A stretch of 64,000 bases of DNA from Oscillospiraceae bacterium (GCA_017622295.1 JAGARK010000026.1:1-64000), one strand, 5' to 3'. Positions 44,743 through 53,751 are shown, numbered from the stretch's first letter. Numbers and translations: made by a program. The notes: generated from the sequence alone by a model not told the origin.

Positions 44743-46815
44743 ATGAGATGTAAAATTCTTCACGAAAGCAAGGGCCGCATCCGGCTCCACGCGGAGGTGG
44801 GCCGGATGTCCATGGAAGAGGCGGACCAGCTGGAAAATTATCTGAACCAGCAGCCTCAGGTCCAGCGGGCCACCGTTCACGAGCGGACCTGCAATATCAT
44901 CATTCTCTACACCGGGGACCGCGGTCGCCTGGTCCAGGCCATCGCCGCCTTCCAATTCCGCCGGGAGGACATGGTCCCCTCCACGCCGGAAAACAGCAGC
45001 CGGGCTCTGAACCGGCAGTATGAGGAGCGGCTGGTGCGGATGTGCGTCACCCGGGGCCTGAGAATTCTGTTCGTGCCCATGCCCCTGCGAAAGATCTGGG
45101 CCACCATCCGTGCCTGCCGCTATGTCTGGAAGGGCATCAAATGCCTGCTGAAGGGCAAGCTGGAGGTAGCCATTCTGGACGCCCTGTCCATCGGCATCTC
45201 CATCGCCCGGGGCGATTACCCCACAGCGGCTTCGGTGATGTTCATGCTGAAGGTCAGCGAGCTGCTGGAGGAATGGACCCGGAAGAAGGCCCTGAGCGAT
45301 CTGGCCCGGTGCATGTCGCTGAATGTGGACCGGGTGTGGCTGCGCGCCGACGAGGGCGAAGTCCTCGTACCCATCGGTCAGGTCAGGGAAGGCGACATCA
45401 TCTGCATCCGGGCCGGCTCCGTGGTGCCCCTGGACGGCAAGGTGGTGGAGGGCGATTCCAGCGTCAATCAGGCCTCCCTCACCGGCGAGAGCATGGCCGT
45501 CCACAAGAGCGTGGGCGCCTCCATCTACGCCGGCTCCGTGGTGGAGGAGGGTGAATGCGTCATTCAGGTGGGCCTGAGCCAGGGCTCCAGTCGGTATGAC
45601 CAGATCGTCAGCATGATCGTCGAATCCGAGAAGCTGAAATCCGAGACGGAAGACCGGGCACTGTACCTGGCGGACAAGCTGGTGCCCTACTCTCTGGCAG
45701 GCACGGCCCTGACCTATCTTCTGACCCGCAATGTGACCCGGGCCATCTCCATTCTGATGGTGGATTTCTCCTGCGCACTGAAGCTGAGTATGCCCCTTGC
45801 GGTGCTCTCTGCCATGCGCGAATGCAGCAATTACCACATCACCGTCAAGGGCGGCAAATATCTGGAGGTTGTGGCCAACGCCGACACCATCGTCTTCGAC
45901 AAAACCGGCACCCTGACCCGGGCGGAGCCCACGGTTGTGGATGTGGTTCCCTTCGGCGGACGGGACCCGGAGCGGGTGCTGCGCATTGCTGCCTGTCTGG
46001 AAGAGCACTATTTCCACTCCATGGCCAACGCCGTCATCAAGGCGGCGGTAGACCGGGGCATCGTCCACGACGAGATGCACACCAAGCCCGAATATGTGGT
46101 GGCCCACGGCATCGCCAGCTACATCGACGGGGAGAAGGTGGTCATCGGCAGCCACCACTTCGTCTTCGAGGACGAGGGCTGCGTCATCCCGGAGGGGGAG
46201 GAAGAAAAATTCCATACCATCCCCAATGAATACTCCCAGCTGTATCTGGCTGCCGGCGGCGTGCTGGCAGGCGTCATCTGCATCTTCGATCCCCTGCGGC
46301 AGGAGGCCGCTGAGGTTCTGAACGAGCTGCGGGAACTGGGTATCAGCCGCATCATCATGATGACCGGTGACAACGAGCGCACCGCCGCAGCGGTGGCCCG
46401 GAAGGTGGGCGTGGACGTTTACCATTCCGGCGTCATGCCCGAGGACAAATCCCGGTTCGTGGAAGCCGAAAAGGCCGCAGGCCGCACCGTCATCATGATC
46501 GGCGACGGCATCAATGATTCCCCCGCCCTGTCGGCGGCGGACGCGGGCATCGCCATCAGCAGCGGTGCCGCCATTGCCCGGGAGATCGCGGACATCACCA
46601 TCGGCGGCGAGGATCTGCGGGAGCTGGTAGTTCTGCGGCGCATCGCCATGAAGCTCCAGCAGCGCATCAACAGCAACTACCGCTTCATCATGGGCTTCAA
46701 CGGCGGTCTGATCGGACTGGGCGCCATCGGCGTTCTGCCGCCGGCCACCTCCGCGCTGCTGCATAACACCTCTACTCTGGGCGTGACCATGCACTCCATG
46801 ACGAATCTGCTGTAA
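44743..46815 (+). CDS. Heavy-metal-type P1B ATPase with atypical membrane motif
   Basis: 690 residues. An N-terminal HMA_2-like domain (about 1-75) lacks CxxC. The catalytic core is complete: LTGES (about 246), FDKTGTLTR (Asp about 386), TGDNERTA, and GDGINDSPALSAADAG (about 587). In the transmembrane metal site the usual CPC/SPC is replaced by FSCALKLS (about 342-349), without proline, and the HP loop reads HYFHSMANA. It should export or import a cation at the cost of ATP; which metal is unknown. Confidence 0.88.
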   Translation: MRCKILHESKGRIRLHAEVGRMSMEEADQLENYLNQQPQVQRATVHERTCNIIILYTGDRGRLVQAIAAFQFRREDMVPSTPENSSRALNRQYEERLVRMCVTRGLRILFVPMPLRKIWATIRACRYVWKGIKCLLKGKLEVAILDALSIGISIARGDYPTAASVMFMLKVSELLEEWTRKKALSDLARCMSLNVDRVWLRADEGEVLVPIGQVREGDIICIRAGSVVPLDGKVVEGDSSVNQASLTGESMAVHKSVGASIYAGSVVEEGECVIQVGLSQGSSRYDQIVSMIVESEKLKSETEDRALYLADKLVPYSLAGTALTYLLTRNVTRAISILMVDFSCALKLSMPLAVLSAMRECSNYHITVKGGKYLEVVANADTIVFDKTGTLTRAEPTVVDVVPFGGRDPERVLRIAACLEEHYFHSMANAVIKAAVDRGIVHDEMHTKPEYVVAHGIASYIDGEKVVIGSHHFVFEDEGCVIPEGEEEKFHTIPNEYSQLYLAAGGVLAGVICIFDPLRQEAAEVLNELRELGISRIIMMTGDNERTAAAVARKVGVDVYHSGVMPEDKSRFVEAEKAAGRTVIMIGDGINDSPALSAADAGIAISSGAAIAREIADITIGGEDLRELVVLRRIAMKLQQRINSNYRFIMGFNGGLIGLGAIGVLPPATSALLHNTSTLGVTMHSMTNLL

Positions 46816-46823
46816 AACACAAC

Positions 46824-46862
46824 ATAAAAAATCCCGAATGCATCTGCATTCGGGATTTTTAC
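46824..46862. terminator. Bidirectional terminator between the ATPase and rsmG
   Basis: AAAAAATCCCGAATGCA-TC-TGCATTCGGGATTTTT serves both convergent genes. Confidence 0.9.
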
Positions 46863-46863
46863 A

Positions 46864-47568
46864 TTACAGGGGGGACTGCTTGATCTTGGCATAGCGCCGG
46901 GGGTACTGCTTGGGGGTGGGGGCCACTTTTTTCAGCACGATCACGGAATGGTTCGTGCCGTCCACGGGGAAGTCCTTCACTTCCTCCAGCTGCAGACCCA
47001 GCTTCTTGATGGCGTTCTTCGCCTCGGCCAGCTCTTCCCGGGCGGCTGCGCCCTTCAGGGCCAGCACCTTGCCGCCCACCCGGACATAGGGAGCCGTCAG
47101 CTCCAGCAGGATGTTCAGCCGGGCAACAGCACGGGAGGTAGCATAATCAAACTTCTCCCGATGGTCCGCCACCGCTTCCTCCGCCCGGGCGGTGATGCAG
47201 CGGGCATTGGAAACACCCAGCTCCGGCAGGACCGTCTCCAGCCAGTTGACCCGCTTGGCAAGGGAATCCAGCAGCGTCACCTTCGCCTCGGGGCAAGCGA
47301 TGGCCGTGGGCACGCCGGGAAAGCCCGCACCGCAGCCCACATCGATCAGACTTCTGCCCGCCAGGTCCGCGCATTTCAGCACGGACAGGCTGTCGAGCAG
47401 GTGGAGCTTTGCCACCTGGGCGCTCTCGGTAATGGCGGTCAGGTTCATGACCTCGTTCTGCTTGACCACAGCGGCGCCGAAGGCGCAGAGCTTCTGGCAG
47501 GTTTCGCCGCTCAGCTCCAGACCCAGCTCCGGCAGGCCCTCTTTCAGGGTTTTCAGCATCAGTTCCAT
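46864..47568 (-). CDS. rsmG: 16S rRNA (guanine-N7)-methyltransferase RsmG
   Basis: 234 residues. SAM motif I LIDVGCGAGFPGVPTAI (about 74-90) and the N-terminal NLTAITE, with SRAVARLNILLEL, are typical of RsmG, which modifies G527 of 16S rRNA. The ATG overlaps the TGA of the DUF3810 gene by one base. Confidence 0.96.
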   Translation of the reverse strand: MELMLKTLKEGLPELGLELSGETCQKLCAFGAAVVKQNEVMNLTAITESAQVAKLHLLDSLSVLKCADLAGRSLIDVGCGAGFPGVPTAIACPEAKVTLLDSLAKRVNWLETVLPELGVSNARCITARAEEAVADHREKFDYATSRAVARLNILLELTAPYVRVGGKVLALKGAAAREELAEAKNAIKKLGLQLEEVKDFPVDGTNHSVIVLKKVAPTPKQYPRRYAKIKQSPL

Positions 47569-48767
47569 CAGCCAACACCCTCCTCAACAGGCTCGGTCTC
47601 CTTGGCATTGATGATGCCGCTCAGGTCTACCTGGCTCTCGTCCATGGGATCGAAATGGGATTCTTCCACGGTGATATTGGGCAGGATGACCTGCTGATAA
47701 TGCCACCAGACCAGCAGATCGCTGACCTCATCATAGGAAGCCACGCCGGCCTCATCACCGCTGGCCTTCAGGTAGGTGTCGTTGACATTGTTGGCCAGGG
47801 TGGTGGCGCTGTCGCTGCGGCGGGATGCAAAAAAGGCATCATAGCTCTTCAGATCCCGGTCCAGCAGCTCGCTGACGCCGGTGGAGAGCCGCGCCGCAGC
47901 TGCGATGGTCTCGGAGGTATTGGCCCGGATCAGGGCATTGTAGCAATAGCGGTAGGCCATGAAATAGCCGGAATACTGATATTCCACGCTCTCATTTGCC
48001 ATGCAGGCCAGGAAGCCCGCGAAATTGGCGTCCCGCTCCACGGCGATGCACTTGCGGTGGGCCATCTCATGGCACATGGTGAAGGGCAGCGTCACATCAG
48101 GGATCTGGGGATTGACGGCAGCCTCGCCGGTCAGGCCCACGGTCACGCCGGTGATACCCATGGAGGTATACATATCCGCCCAGCCCAGCTTCTTGACGGG
48201 CAGGTTGGAGCCGGCGAACACGGAATAGGAATAGTCATAGACCAGCGTTTCGAAGCCATCGGCAGCCTGGAGCGCCAGGGTGTCGAAATCGGCGAAGTCC
48301 ACCTCACCGCTGCCGTCCCGGTTTACCTGAGAAGCCAGATCGTTGGCCATGTCCCGGTAGTAGGTCGCAGCCCTGGTCAGCTCCTCGACGCCGTACTGGC
48401 GCTCTTCCAGACGGATGTCATCGGTGATGGAGCCTGCATAATAATTGATGCCCCAGACCAGAGTATGACACATAAAGATCAGTGCGGCGCCTGCCAGCAC
48501 CCAGCCGAACCAGCGGACCGGGTTCCACTTGCAGACGATCATTACCACAACCGACGCGATCACCACCACCAGCAGTGCCATGACGCCCATCTGCCACAGG
48601 CAGTAGTCCACACTGCCGGACCACTGCGCCAGCATATCCTGGAGCGTGCGGATCACATAGGGATAGACCATATCCACAATGGTGGAGAATTTTTCGCCGA
48701 ACTGCATCAGCACCCAGCTCATGCCCGCCAAAATCGCGGCAGTCAGATATCCGACCCAATATTTCAA
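47568..48767 (-). CDS. DUF3810-like membrane zinc-metallopeptidase homologue
   Basis: 399 residues. Three membrane segments lie in the first 120 residues, then a large soluble part. TMCHEMAHRKC (about 228-238) is an HExxH-type metal motif, with a downstream Glu in ACMANESVEY. This matches DUF3810, peptidase-like with unproven activity. The TTG at 48767 is preferred: AAGGAGG lies 7 bases before it, and the result is MKYWVGYLTAAILAG. An ATG 21 bases upstream would encode the ribosome binding site as protein. Confidence 0.8.
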   Translation of the reverse strand: MKYWVGYLTAAILAGMSWVLMQFGEKFSTIVDMVYPYVIRTLQDMLAQWSGSVDYCLWQMGVMALLVVVIASVVVMIVCKWNPVRWFGWVLAGAALIFMCHTLVWGINYYAGSITDDIRLEERQYGVEELTRAATYYRDMANDLASQVNRDGSGEVDFADFDTLALQAADGFETLVYDYSYSVFAGSNLPVKKLGWADMYTSMGITGVTVGLTGEAAVNPQIPDVTLPFTMCHEMAHRKCIAVERDANFAGFLACMANESVEYQYSGYFMAYRYCYNALIRANTSETIAAAARLSTGVSELLDRDLKSYDAFFASRRSDSATTLANNVNDTYLKASGDEAGVASYDEVSDLLVWWHYQQVILPNITVEESHFDPMDESQVDLSGIINAKETEPVEEGVG

Positions 48768-48967
48768 AGGAAACGCCTCCTTGTACATTTTTGCATATAG
48801 GTTTTAATAGTATAACACAAACCAGGCCGCTTGTCTGCCCCTTATTTTTTAAATTTTTCTGAATGACTGGGAATTTTATGTAAACATTCGACAAGATTTT
48901 CAAAAAGGGCTGGTCATCGGGAAGGTTTTCGTGTAGAATAATGTCAGATTACATCGGAGGTGCCTTT

Positions 48968-49807
48968 ATGCCTTCTAATTATGCTCACTATCGCTTCGGC
49001 AAGCAGCTGCTTTCCAGCCTGCCCGCCGACGTCCGGCGGCCCATCCAGCGGTTCCGCCGGCTCTATGACATGGGTCTTCACGGCCCGGATCTTTTCTTCT
49101 ATCATAATTTTCTGACCAGGGACATCGTCGGTTCCCTGGGCCAGAAATACCACCACCAGACAGGCCGGGAATTCTTCACCCGGGCCTGCAAGCATCTGCA
49201 CCAGGAGCCCACCGAGGCGGGCATCGCCTATCTCTATGGCGTGCTGGCCCATTTCTGCCTGGATTCGGTGTTCCATCCCTTCGTGCTCAGGCAGACCGAA
49301 AGCGGCGCCATCACCCACACGGAGCTGGAGACGGAATTCGATCGTTATCTTCTGCTGAAGGACGGCGTTCAGGAGCCCCATACCTATGACTGCAGCGCCC
49401 ATATGACCCTGACCCGGGGCGAATGCGTCACTCTGGCGGAATTCTATCCCCCCGTGACGGCAGACAATGTGCTCCACTCCCTGCGCTCCATGGCCCGCAG
49501 CGTCAAGGCTATGGCCGTTCCCGAGGGAGCCAGGCGCCGGTTCGTCAAAAAGGCCCTGTCCGTCACCAAGCCCGCCATCCGGCAGCTGATGATCCCCACC
49601 CACCCCGTCCGGGCCTGCGCCGCCCTGGACGAAGAGATGATGATGCTCTACAACGAAGCGGCGGAGCTTTACCCCCAGCTGGTGCAGCAGCTGATGGCCC
49701 ACATGGCCTACAATGCCTACCTCGGCAGCAGCTTCGACCGGACCTTCGACGGCACCGGCGAGCCGGTCCGCCACGAATGGGGCACCATGGAAGTCAAGCT
49801 GAGCTAA
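48968..49807 (+). CDS. Zinc-dependent phospholipase C-like protein
   Basis: 279 residues without a signal peptide. MPSNYAHYRFGKQLL and GLHGPDLFFYHN, GVLAHFCLDSVFHPF and THTELETEFD give a spaced His/Asp set like the zinc phospholipase C/nuclease family. Proteins of this uncharacterised branch are common in Clostridia and are probably cytoplasmic. GGAGGT (48956-48961) fixes the ATG. Enzyme activity is not shown. Confidence 0.8.
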   Translation: MPSNYAHYRFGKQLLSSLPADVRRPIQRFRRLYDMGLHGPDLFFYHNFLTRDIVGSLGQKYHHQTGREFFTRACKHLHQEPTEAGIAYLYGVLAHFCLDSVFHPFVLRQTESGAITHTELETEFDRYLLLKDGVQEPHTYDCSAHMTLTRGECVTLAEFYPPVTADNVLHSLRSMARSVKAMAVPEGARRRFVKKALSVTKPAIRQLMIPTHPVRACAALDEEMMMLYNEAAELYPQLVQQLMAHMAYNAYLGSSFDRTFDGTGEPVRHEWGTMEVKLS

Positions 49808-49815
49808 AAGCAATC

Positions 49816-49862
49816 ACACCCCCATTTCCCAGGGCATAGTCCGGGAAATGGGGTGTTTTATG
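49816..49862 (+). terminator. Terminator of the 48968 gene
   Basis: CACCCCCATTTCCC pairs with GGGAAATGGGGTG across a loop, then TTTT. Confidence 0.85.
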
Positions 49863-49884
49863 ATCAATGCAGCCTAAGGAGGCT

Positions 49885-50075
49885 ACCAAGACTCCCCTTG
49901 AGAGTGAAGCCGAGACTCTGCGCCCGCAGGCGCTTTTCGGAGCGCAACCGCCCGATGGAGGCTCTCAGCGCGGAGATGAGGGGTGAAAGGCTGGATTATT
50001 TGCCGTGCTGACTGTGAGCTTTCACCCCTCCGAGCCGCCTTACAGCGGCCCACCTCCCCTCAAAGGGGAGGCTTT
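49885..50075. repeat. Family C repeat, degenerate gene-less copy
   Basis: The right arm is clear: CACCTCCCCTCAAAGGGGAG palindrome preceded by CCGCCTTACAGCGGC and CTTTCACCCCTC. The left side has GACTCCCCTTGAGAG and GAGATGAGGGGTGAAAG, the inverted partner of CTTTCACCCCTC. The core has a CGCCCGCAGGCG hairpin and no gene. It fills most of the gap before perR. Confidence 0.65.
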
Positions 50076-50133
50076 GGGTAGGATACTCATAAAAGCCAAT
50101 ATCCGCGACACAGCTTTAAAAATTTTTATTAAA

Positions 50134-50177
50134 TGCGAATAATTCTTATTGACAAACAGAAAAAGCTGTGATAGGAT
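50134..50177 (+). promoter_or_regulatory. perR promoter with PerR/Fur-like operator
   Basis: TTGACA (50149-50154), 17-base spacer, TAGGAT (50172-50177). A palindromic GAATAATTC (50137-50145), within AAATGCGAATAATTCTTATT, sits against the -35 and resembles a Per box. It points to autoregulation by the encoded Fur-family protein. Confidence 0.65.
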
Positions 50178-50225
50178 ATGGGTGTAAACAAGAGAGCCCC
50201 AAAACAGGAAGAAAGGCAGGTGCCC

Positions 50226-50627
50226 ATGGGCGAGACGAAAAAGCACTTCAGAAAACGCGACGCCATCCTGGAATGTCTGCGTTCGACTGATGCCCACCCT
50301 TCGGCGGACATGGTCCACGAAATGCTTCAGGCCGAACACCCGGACATCTCCCTGGCTACCGTTTACCGGAATCTGGCGCTGTTCAAGCAGCAGGGCAAGA
50401 TCATGAGCGTATGCACCGTAAAGGGTGTGGAACGGTTCGATGCGAATACCGCCACCCACGTCCACTTCATTTGCGAAAACTGCGACGCTGTCTCCGATCT
50501 GCACCAGATCCACATCCCCGACTCCCTGAACCGGGAAGTCACCGATTGCTCCGGCAATCAGATGCACAGCTGCCAGCTGACCATCACAGGTCTTTGCAGC
50601 AGCTGCCTCAATCAAGAAAAACAATAA
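50226..50627 (+). CDS. perR: Fur-family peroxide-type repressor (PerR-like)
   Basis: 133 residues. The winged helix carries ADMVHEMLQAEHPDISLATVYRNL; CENC (about 84-87) and CSSC (about 125-128) form the structural zinc site, and HVHFICENC has the regulatory His positions. The spacing fits PerR better than Fur, and the next gene is rubrerythrin. The start at 50226 has AGGTGCCC upstream; another in-frame ATG at 50178 is next to the -10 and unlikely. Confidence 0.85.
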   Translation: MGETKKHFRKRDAILECLRSTDAHPSADMVHEMLQAEHPDISLATVYRNLALFKQQGKIMSVCTVKGVERFDANTATHVHFICENCDAVSDLHQIHIPDSLNREVTDCSGNQMHSCQLTITGLCSSCLNQEKQ

Positions 50628-50676
50628 AACAAAAAGATACACACACTAAAAAACAATTATTTTGGAGGATTTTATT

Positions 50677-51270
50677 ATGAAGAAGTTTGTTTGCTCTGTT
50701 TGCGGTTACGTCCACACTGCCGAAGAACTGGCCGCCGATTTCCGCTGCCCCGTCTGCAAGGTCCCCGCTTCCAAGTTCGTTGAGCAGAAGGGCGAGCAGA
50801 AGCTGGCCGCCGTTCACGAGTACGGTGTCTACGCTCAGACCGTTAAGAATAACCCCGATATCTCCGAAGAAGACAAGAAGTACATCTTCGACCAGCTGAT
50901 GGCCAACTTCCAGGGCGAGTGCTCCGAGGTCGGCATGTACCTGTGCATGGCCCGCATCGCTCACCGCGAGGGCTATCCCGAGATCGGCCTGTACTGGGAG
51001 AAGGCAGCCTACGAAGAGGCTGAGCACGCAGCAAAGTTCGCAGAGCTGCTGGGCGAGGACCTGGAGCCCAACATGAAGGCCACCACCAAGGACAACCTGG
51101 CATGGCGTGTTGACTGCGAGTTCGGCGCAACTCAGGGCAAGTTCGACCTGGCCTCCTGCGCCAAGAAGAACAACCTGGACGCCATCCACGACACCGTGCA
51201 TGAAATGGCCCGCGATGAGGCCCGTCACGGCGTCGCTCTGAAGGGCCTGCTGGAGCGTTACTTCAAGTAA
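50677..51270 (+). CDS. Reverse rubrerythrin (N-terminal rubredoxin domain)
   Basis: 197 residues. The rubredoxin domain comes first: [10 protein letters not shown] (Cys6, Cys9) and FRCPVCKVP (Cys24, Cys27). The ferritin-like diiron domain follows from about 45 with Glu/His ligands ([20 protein letters not shown] is split over 86-105; [14 protein letters not shown]). It reduces hydrogen peroxide in anaerobes. GGAGGA precedes the ATG, 50 bases after perR, so the two form an operon controlled by PerR. Confidence 0.93.
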   Translation: MKKFVCSVCGYVHTAEELAADFRCPVCKVPASKFVEQKGEQKLAAVHEYGVYAQTVKNNPDISEEDKKYIFDQLMANFQGECSEVGMYLCMARIAHREGYPEIGLYWEKAAYEEAEHAAKFAELLGEDLEPNMKATTKDNLAWRVDCEFGATQGKFDLASCAKKNNLDAIHDTVHEMARDEARHGVALKGLLERYFK

Positions 51271-51288
51271 GCCATTGGAAACAGAATA

Positions 51289-51339
51289 ACCGACGATAGC
51301 CTTACCGCCGGTCTCCGGTACCGGGGACCGGCGGATTTT
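51289..51339 (+). terminator. Terminator of the rubrerythrin operon, repeated copy 1
   Basis: CCGACGATAGCCTTACCGCC leads into the stem CCGCCGGTCTCCGG-TA-CCGGGGACCGGCGG, then ATTTTC. The whole segment recurs at 51886-51935. Confidence 0.8.
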
Positions 51340-51365
51340 CCTAAATCCGTGAAAGGAGAACCGTT

Positions 51366-51875
51366 ATGAACGAAAAGATTGCTGCCCTGCTGAACGATCA
51401 GATCAACAAGGAGTTCTACTCCGCATATCTGTATCTGGATATGGCCAACTATTATGACGAGCTGGATCTGGACGGCTACGCCAACTACTACATGATCCAG
51501 GCCCAGGAGGAGCGGGATCACGCACTGCTGTTCATGAAATACATGCAGAACAATGGCCTGAAGGTGACCCTGGAGGCCATCGCCAAGCCCGATAAGGAAT
51601 TCAACGCCGTCCTCGATCCGCTGGTCATCGCTGCGGAGCACGAGCGCTATGTTACCGCCCTCATCAACAACATCTACCACGAGGCTCATCAGGCCAAGGA
51701 CTACCGGACCATGAAGTTCCTGGACTGGTTTGTTGATGAGCAGATGGAGGAAGAGGAGAATGCTGACAAGATGATCAGCCGCTATAAGCTCTTCGGCCAG
51801 GACCCCAAGGGTCTGTACCTGCTGGATCAGGAGTACGCTGCCCGGGTCTACACCGCCCCCTCTCTGACGCTGTAA
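51366..51875 (+). CDS. Ferritin
   Basis: 169 residues, a four-helix ferritin. Diiron ligands are seen in the first helix (NKEFYSAYLYLDMANY, Glu), QEERDHALLFMKYM (Glu, His), AAEHERYVT (Glu) and DEQMEEEE (Glu). No heme Met motif, so it is of FtnA type rather than bacterioferritin. It stores iron and lowers Fenton chemistry, consistent with the preceding rubrerythrin. AAGGAG precedes the ATG. Confidence 0.93.
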   Translation: MNEKIAALLNDQINKEFYSAYLYLDMANYYDELDLDGYANYYMIQAQEERDHALLFMKYMQNNGLKVTLEAIAKPDKEFNAVLDPLVIAAEHERYVTALINNIYHEAHQAKDYRTMKFLDWFVDEQMEEEENADKMISRYKLFGQDPKGLYLLDQEYAARVYTAPSLTL

Positions 51876-51885
51876 ACGTAAAACT

Positions 51886-51937
51886 ACCGACGATAACCTT
51901 ACCGCCGGTCCCCAGTACCGGGGACCGGCGGTTTTAT
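51886..51937 (+). terminator. Terminator of ferritin, repeated copy 2
   Basis: CCGACGATAACCTTACCGCC and CCGCCGGTCCCCAG-TA-CCGGGGACCGGCGG, then TTTT. About 46 of 50 bases match the segment after rubrerythrin. Confidence 0.85.
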
Positions 51938-51991
51938 GTGTATGTTTCCCGGAATTCTTCGCAAACTAACCCATATGAAAGGAGATGCTTT

Positions 51992-52360
51992 ATGAAAAAT
52001 CGTGTATTTGTCTTTTTGCTGATCGCCGTCATGGCCTTCTCGGCGCTGGCCGGGTGCCAGAGTGTCCAGGCCGCCCCGGAGGCCCTGCCCGTAGCTACCG
52101 CCAGCAGCGCTGGCGCTGCCGTAACCAGCGAACAAGCTGCCGCCCCCGCCGAAGCGGCCATCACAGCGGAAGAGGCCCAGAACATCGCCCTGAAGCACGC
52201 GGGCTTCACCGCCGACCAGGTGAAGCGTCTGCATGTTGAGTACGAGATCGACCGGGGCATCCCCCACTATGATGTGGAGTTTGACGAGGGATATTGGGAA
52301 TACGACTACGAGATCGACGCCCAGACAGGGGAGATCCTGTCCTTTGAAAAAGACGACTGA
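51992..52360 (+). CDS. PepSY-domain lipoprotein
   Basis: 122 residues. The lipobox SALAGC (Cys at about 21) follows a signal helix; an Ala-rich linker (about 25-50) leads to a PepSY domain, with EEAQNIALKHAGFTADQVKRL and HYDVEFDEGYWEYDYEIDAQTGEIL. PepSY domains bind or inhibit peptidases and appear in many envelope proteins. AGGAGA precedes the ATG. The binding partner is not known. Confidence 0.85.
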   Translation: MKNRVFVFLLIAVMAFSALAGCQSVQAAPEALPVATASSAGAAVTSEQAAAPAEAAITAEEAQNIALKHAGFTADQVKRLHVEYEIDRGIPHYDVEFDEGYWEYDYEIDAQTGEILSFEKDD

Positions 52361-52361
52361 A

Positions 52362-52398
52362 CCAAAAAGGAGCGGAAAATTCCGCTCCTTTTTCCTTT
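52362..52398 (+). terminator. Terminator of the PepSY gene
   Basis: AAAAAGGAGCGGAA-AA-TTCCGCTCCTTTTT. Confidence 0.85.
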
Positions 52399-52445
52399 TC
52401 CCCTTGTACTATCTAAATTCATTGAAAAGGGCTTTTTCTCAACTA

Positions 52446-53492
52446 TTATACCGGCTTGTGCTCAATAATTCGCCTTCTTCCCACAAGGAAAGGGAACCAA
52501 CGATTAATAATCCAAATGGGAATAATCAGTATCAAACTCAATACCACTGTCAACAAAAGCGAAAAGAGCGAAGAGCAAAGCGTATCTGCCAGAATAGCAC
52601 TATACAAACCCGGCAGACATCTCCTGATAACTACCTGTAACAGGCTATATACCTTTCCGTGGAGAGCAAAACACAACAGTGTGTTTTGCCCAATATACAG
52701 CACCATCTTATTCGGCGGTAAAATCTTGCACACAGAAATAACTGCCGCCACACCTAGCAATTGACAAACGTAAGTCACAAGAATATTCAGAGAATCATTA
52801 TATGTGATTTCTTCTCTGAACAACACGGCACACAGATATATTCCCCAGACAACGCATCGAGTAATCAAAGTGTTATATTTATTAAACCTTACTTCAAATT
52901 CTGCACGGAACAAATACCCAAGCACCATAAAAAACATTGCAATGAATATATACTCAAGATGCCAGGGCAGCGCAATATCGTTCCAGGGAAGCAGTGCTGG
53001 ATCCATAATGATAGCATATATATTACTAAGAAGAGATAAAAACAACGAAATACCCAGTAGCCACCAGCGCTTTAACCTGATAGATGTTTTTTCATACCAG
53101 CAAATCAGGAAAAAGAACGGGATAAACGCTATGAACAAAGCTGCGACAAACCATAGTCCATCTCCGTGTCCACGGATCTGCATCATGTTCCAAAATAATT
53201 CTATTCCCAGAGGATTATGTGCGGTAAACGAAAAAACTTGAGCAACAAGAATATTCGCTACGCTAAAAACCAGCCAAGGAACAAAAAGCTGTGCCACCTT
53301 TTTTCGAAAGAAATGAACGAAGTTATCGGTAAAGGAATATACATAACCAGACGAGAAGAAAAATAGAGTCAGGAAAAAGGGCTCATATATTGCTATAAGA
53401 GGATCAGTAGAAGATTCAAGATGTGCGTTCATTACACACATAATACATATATACTTTGCAATATCTACCCATGTAATTCTGTTTTCTTTCAT
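52446..53492 (-). CDS. Acyltransferase 3 family membrane protein
   Basis: 348 residues with about ten membrane segments. MKENRITWVDIAKYICIMCVMNAH is the acyltransferase-3 opening (His in the first helix), and the interior FFSSGYVYSF and RGHGDGLWFVAALF fit. Such proteins O-acylate surface glycans; some are WecH- or OatA-like. AT content is much higher than in all neighbours (AAA, ATA, TTA codons common), implying recent transfer. GGAGGG precedes the ATG. Confidence 0.82.
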   Translation of the reverse strand: MKENRITWVDIAKYICIMCVMNAHLESSTDPLIAIYEPFFLTLFFFSSGYVYSFTDNFVHFFRKKVAQLFVPWLVFSVANILVAQVFSFTAHNPLGIELFWNMMQIRGHGDGLWFVAALFIAFIPFFFLICWYEKTSIRLKRWWLLGISLFLSLLSNIYAIIMDPALLPWNDIALPWHLEYIFIAMFFMVLGYLFRAEFEVRFNKYNTLITRCVVWGIYLCAVLFREEITYNDSLNILVTYVCQLLGVAAVISVCKILPPNKMVLYIGQNTLLCFALHGKVYSLLQVVIRRCLPGLYSAILADTLCSSLFSLLLTVVLSLILIIPIWIINRWFPFLVGRRRIIEHKPV

Positions 53493-53595
53493 ATTCCCTC
53501 CAGAGGATTTATCCTGATATGAAAACACACTGTTCCCATTAAGATTTCACAAATACCATTAATTCAAATTGATTAACCAGTCAAAAAGCTTTACT

Positions 53596-53737
53596 TTAAT
53601 TCTCCTGAAATTTATATTCCAAAATGTCCAATATCAAAATACCATAGTATTTGTTTAATGTCAAATAATCAGAGACAATAGTATTGTAATATTTGACAGC
53701 CAGAAGGACATCCCTCGGCTGACCACCAAGGATGTAT
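53596..53737 (-). pseudogene. Possible remnant of a coding sequence in an AT-rich spacer
   Basis: On the minus strand, LYILGGQPRDVLLAVKYYNT to LDILEYKFQEN reads as protein-like, with no start codon and no known match; a full frame from 53817 would run through the hairpin at 53753-53790. It belongs with the AT-rich acyltransferase segment. It could equally be chance. The rest of 53493-53889 holds only that hairpin and the lspA leader. Confidence 0.25.
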
Positions 53738-53751
53738 AACGTAATTATTCC

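Noticed and set aside
44677..46794. Long open frame antisense to the P-type ATPase gene
   Set aside because: His/Gly/Asp-rich mirror frame; the ATPase motifs are on the other strand.
49885..50075. CRISPR array
   Set aside because: Palindromic modules occur once each as inverted pairs, with no regular direct repeats and spacers, and no cas genes.
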